Positions 61,757-64,000 of a DNA stretch of 64,000 nt are shown one piece after another; within the stretch, counting starts at the first letter, position 1, and every line of letters begins with the position of its first letter. A model generated the notes under the pieces. It saw nothing but the letters and a program-made list of their open reading frames with translations, made no database searches and was not told the DNA's origin. The position numbers and the translations under genes were made by a program. The stretch covers positions 6,007-70,006 of the forward strand of contig CAJJDN010000083.1 in assembly GCA_905182985.1 (NCBI GenBank), given 5' to 3'. The DNA comes from Paramecium sonneborni (lineage: Eukaryota > Ciliophora > Oligohymenophorea > Peniculida > Parameciidae).

Positions 61757-62662
61757 TCACTCCTAATATGGAATCTTTTAAACTTAGGCTTTATTATCAT
61801 AATTCTTTAAATATTTTACAATAGATTATATGTTATTATTTCCTCCTAAAGGTTAGATTACATAATGGTCATTTTCTTAAGATTTTATTTTAAATCCATT
61901 ATGTTTAATAATGCTCTTGAATTAATTAGGAAGAAAACCCTTCCCTTTTTATTCTATAAGAATATCATAACCTTTAATCTCCTATTTAGGTATCTCTATT
62001 TGATTCAGTTTAACATTAATTTCTTAATCCAACTTTGATTATCTTCTTGATTGATTCTAAGTAGAATTTTATTATGATTGATAGCTCTTTTGTTTTTAAT
62101 ATTCTGCCTCTAATTATTTTTCTTAATTTTCTAATTTCTTATATCTTAAAGAGTCATGATTGAGAAAGTTTAAATCAAAAGGCATAAAATTAGTTTTACC
62201 AGGATTTGTATGTTCCTCATAATATTTTCCAAGAGTATTAAATAAGACACTTCGCTAAGATTGTTTATTTTCAACTTTTATATCATCTTTTCTAAATTCT
62301 GCATTCAAAGTTCCTCTAACTTATTAAGGCTATTAAAAAGTAGGTTCTGTTGTGACTCTAGAAGAGATGATCGTTGATTATTTTTTTTTATTATTTTAAT
62401 ATTAGAGTGCTTATTTATCATTTCTAATTTAAATTTTTGTATCATGAAAGATATTGCTTTATAAGTAGCTTTGTTTATTTTTATTAGCTAAATATTAATT
62501 TTCTTCATAGTCCTATTTGAAGTTAATTGGTTTAGAAGGTTTTTGTTTAATAGCTTCTCCTACTGAATTAGATAATAATTCTTTAATTTTAGATTCTTAG
62601 TGATACGTTTAAGACTTTTTCCTGTTTTCAATAGGATATCGACTTTCAGGGAAGAGGAGCAT
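61757..62662 (-). CDS. Hypothetical protein, 301 aa
   Basis: A single uninterrupted frame from ATG 62662-62660 to TGA 61759-61757. The N-terminal part is basic and disordered (MLLFPESRYPIENRKKSQTY, TIISSRVTTEPTFQQPQQVR). The middle is coiled-coil-like (KKLENQEKQLEAEYQKQK) and the C-terminus is more globular (VKLNQIEIPKQEIKGYDILI, YVIQPLGGNNNIQSIVKYL). No signal peptide, membrane span or known motif. It converges on POC5 with only 30 bases between the stop codons. Function unknown. Confidence 0.7.
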
Positions 62663-62803
62663 TAAAAAGAAATAAAATTTATATTTTTTATCAATATATA
62701 TTTAATTTATAAATATTATATTTAAATTCTTTAACATCATTTTATGAATAAATTTGTAACAAAACTCTAGATAATATAATTAATAGATAATGATAATATA
62801 ATA
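62663..62803. other. Short intergenic region
   Basis: 141 AT-rich bases between two minus-strand genes; it presumably contains the promoter of the 301-residue protein. No element recognised. Confidence 0.4.
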
Positions 62804-64000
62804 TCAATAAAACATTTTTTTTTCTATTAGAGAAGATCCATGTTCATCATAATCTGATTTATTTAAGGTCCATTAATCATAAATTTAAGAACTGGCAACA
62901 ATAGAAGCACCTAACCAAGAAGCATGTTGACGGTCAAAAAACTTTGGGGGTGTTTGAACTTTACTTCTTGAAGACAATCCAAAAATTTTAAGATTATTAA
63001 TAGTTCTTTAGAATCTTTCCACCATATTAACAGTGCAACTAGCTCCTCCTATCAAAATAACATTTTGAACTAATTCTTTTCTATAATCAGAATCAATTTT
63101 TTCTAAACTTGTTTCTAAAGCTTTATCTAATCCTTCAAAATATTCTGTTGGTTCAAATAAAAACTCTGGATACTTATACATTTCTTCAGATATAAGTAAT
63201 TTGGTTTAATCTGGTAATTCGTAAGCTTAATTATCAACAGTTGGATTGAATTTTCTAAAAATTGTTAATGATTAATAATTACAAATTTTCAATAGGTTAA
63301 TCGTAAAGCTTGACACATTAATGTTTAATTTCTCTAACTATTTCTAAATCTCCATATAATTATAAAGAAGGTGAGAGTTGACTATAATTTTTAAATCTTG
63401 AAAATGCTAATCCTTGTTACTTCCAAATTTCATATAGTTTATTTGTTATATATTCTCCACCTATTTCACCTCTTAAAATACCTAAAGTAGATAGATTAAA
63501 TTACCTTTTTCAATAACATTACCATCTAATATTGGTGTAATTGTAGTATGTGATGATCCACAATCAACAACTAATACATTGTCTTTTCCTACTATATATT
63601 AAGCTAACATTGTATTTCTGTGAAAAAAGACAGAAGAAACATCTATTTCCTCAAATAGTATTTCAATTATTTTATTTCTGGTTTCTTTTTTAACATTACC
63701 ATTTTCAACAAAGAAAAATGGAAAATGTCTTTCTTAATATAAAACATTATTTAGAATGTGTTCTACATATTCTTTCCAAATATCAAAATCTACAATTTAT
63801 CCTCCTTAAAGGATATTCTTAACATCAAATCCAATTGGTTGATAAGTACTATTCTATTCAATAAATTTCATATTTCCTTCACTATCCATTAATAAATCAG
63901 ATGGCAAAACAACTTCAGGTCCATCAGTTCCCGCATATCCAACTCTTGTATTTTATTATCCAAATTCAAATATAACAGGGATTTTATATCCTCTATTTTT
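62804..64000 (-). CDS. Actin-related protein, N-terminus beyond window
   Basis: Divergent member of the actin fold, incomplete at the right edge. Visible in order: phosphate-1 region VIFEFGQQNTRVGYAGTDGP, FFFVENGNVKKETRNKIIEI, phosphate-2 LVVDCGSSHTTITPILDG, GGEYITNKLYEI, the adenosine motif NVILIGGASCTVNMVERFQ, and the end ASWLGASIVAS...WTLNKSDYDEHG.SLIEKK, which parallels the actin end SWIGGSILAS...EYDE.GPSI..RK. Two introns restore the frame (63482-63504, 23 nt; 63255-63282, 28 nt, both GTA...TAG). It differs too much from actin in the catalytic loops to be a conventional actin. Nuclear (chromatin-remodelling) Arp4-like is one option, but the subclass is not certain. Confidence 0.85.

Noticed and set aside
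1..64000. tRNA or rRNA genes and telomere repeats
   Set aside because: I found no cloverleaf-like GC-rich block, no rRNA core motif and no CCCCAA/CCCAAA-type repeats on either strand; a tRNA search program would be decisive.

Overview
The window reads as macronuclear DNA of a ciliate, most likely Paramecium or a close relative. Long reading frames appear only when TAA and TAG are read as glutamine and TGA is the sole stop. Frames are repeatedly joined by tiny introns of about 20-31 nt, mostly GTA...TAG, and removing them restores family-consistent proteins (DP, POC5, SLC22-like, HSPA12-like, actin-related). The DNA is very AT-rich. The genus is an inference; no marker gene was compared.

Layout. 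1-31 kb is gene-poor. It holds one intact WD40 gene, one giant cysteine-rich 7TM-like gene (11.4-18.1 kb, minus), a small lipid-anchored-type protein and a theta-type glutathione transferase, set among eroded genes (cysteine-rich fragment, VWA domain, casein-kinase-1-like, TLDc, membrane-protein fragments) that carry frameshifts and in-frame TGA stops. 31.7-64 kb is densely packed: a small unknown protein, a DP (E2F partner) transcription factor, an unknown protein whose stop overlaps the start of an AKAP7-type 2H phosphoesterase, a B-box/kelch protein, two tandem polytopic PAS-like membrane proteins, two small coiled-coil proteins, an HSPA12-type Hsp70, a secreted coiled-coil protein, an SLC22/MFS transporter, a 1414-residue coiled-coil protein with repeated acidic tryptophan motifs, a POC5 centriole protein, an unknown protein, and an actin-related protein running off the right edge.

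Two assembly scars matter. Single N characters at 28489 and 33650 are each flanked by perfect copies of 1087 and 1217 bases. These look like unmerged contig overlaps, so the DP gene appears twice but probably exists once. A separate ~523-base near-identity tract between the two PAS-like genes looks like recent gene conversion.

No operon-like pathway links the genes. Themes are cell-cycle transcription (DP), basal body/centriole assembly (POC5), membrane sensing and transport, and possibly regulated secretion. All exon limits were read by eye from frame continuity and are predictions.
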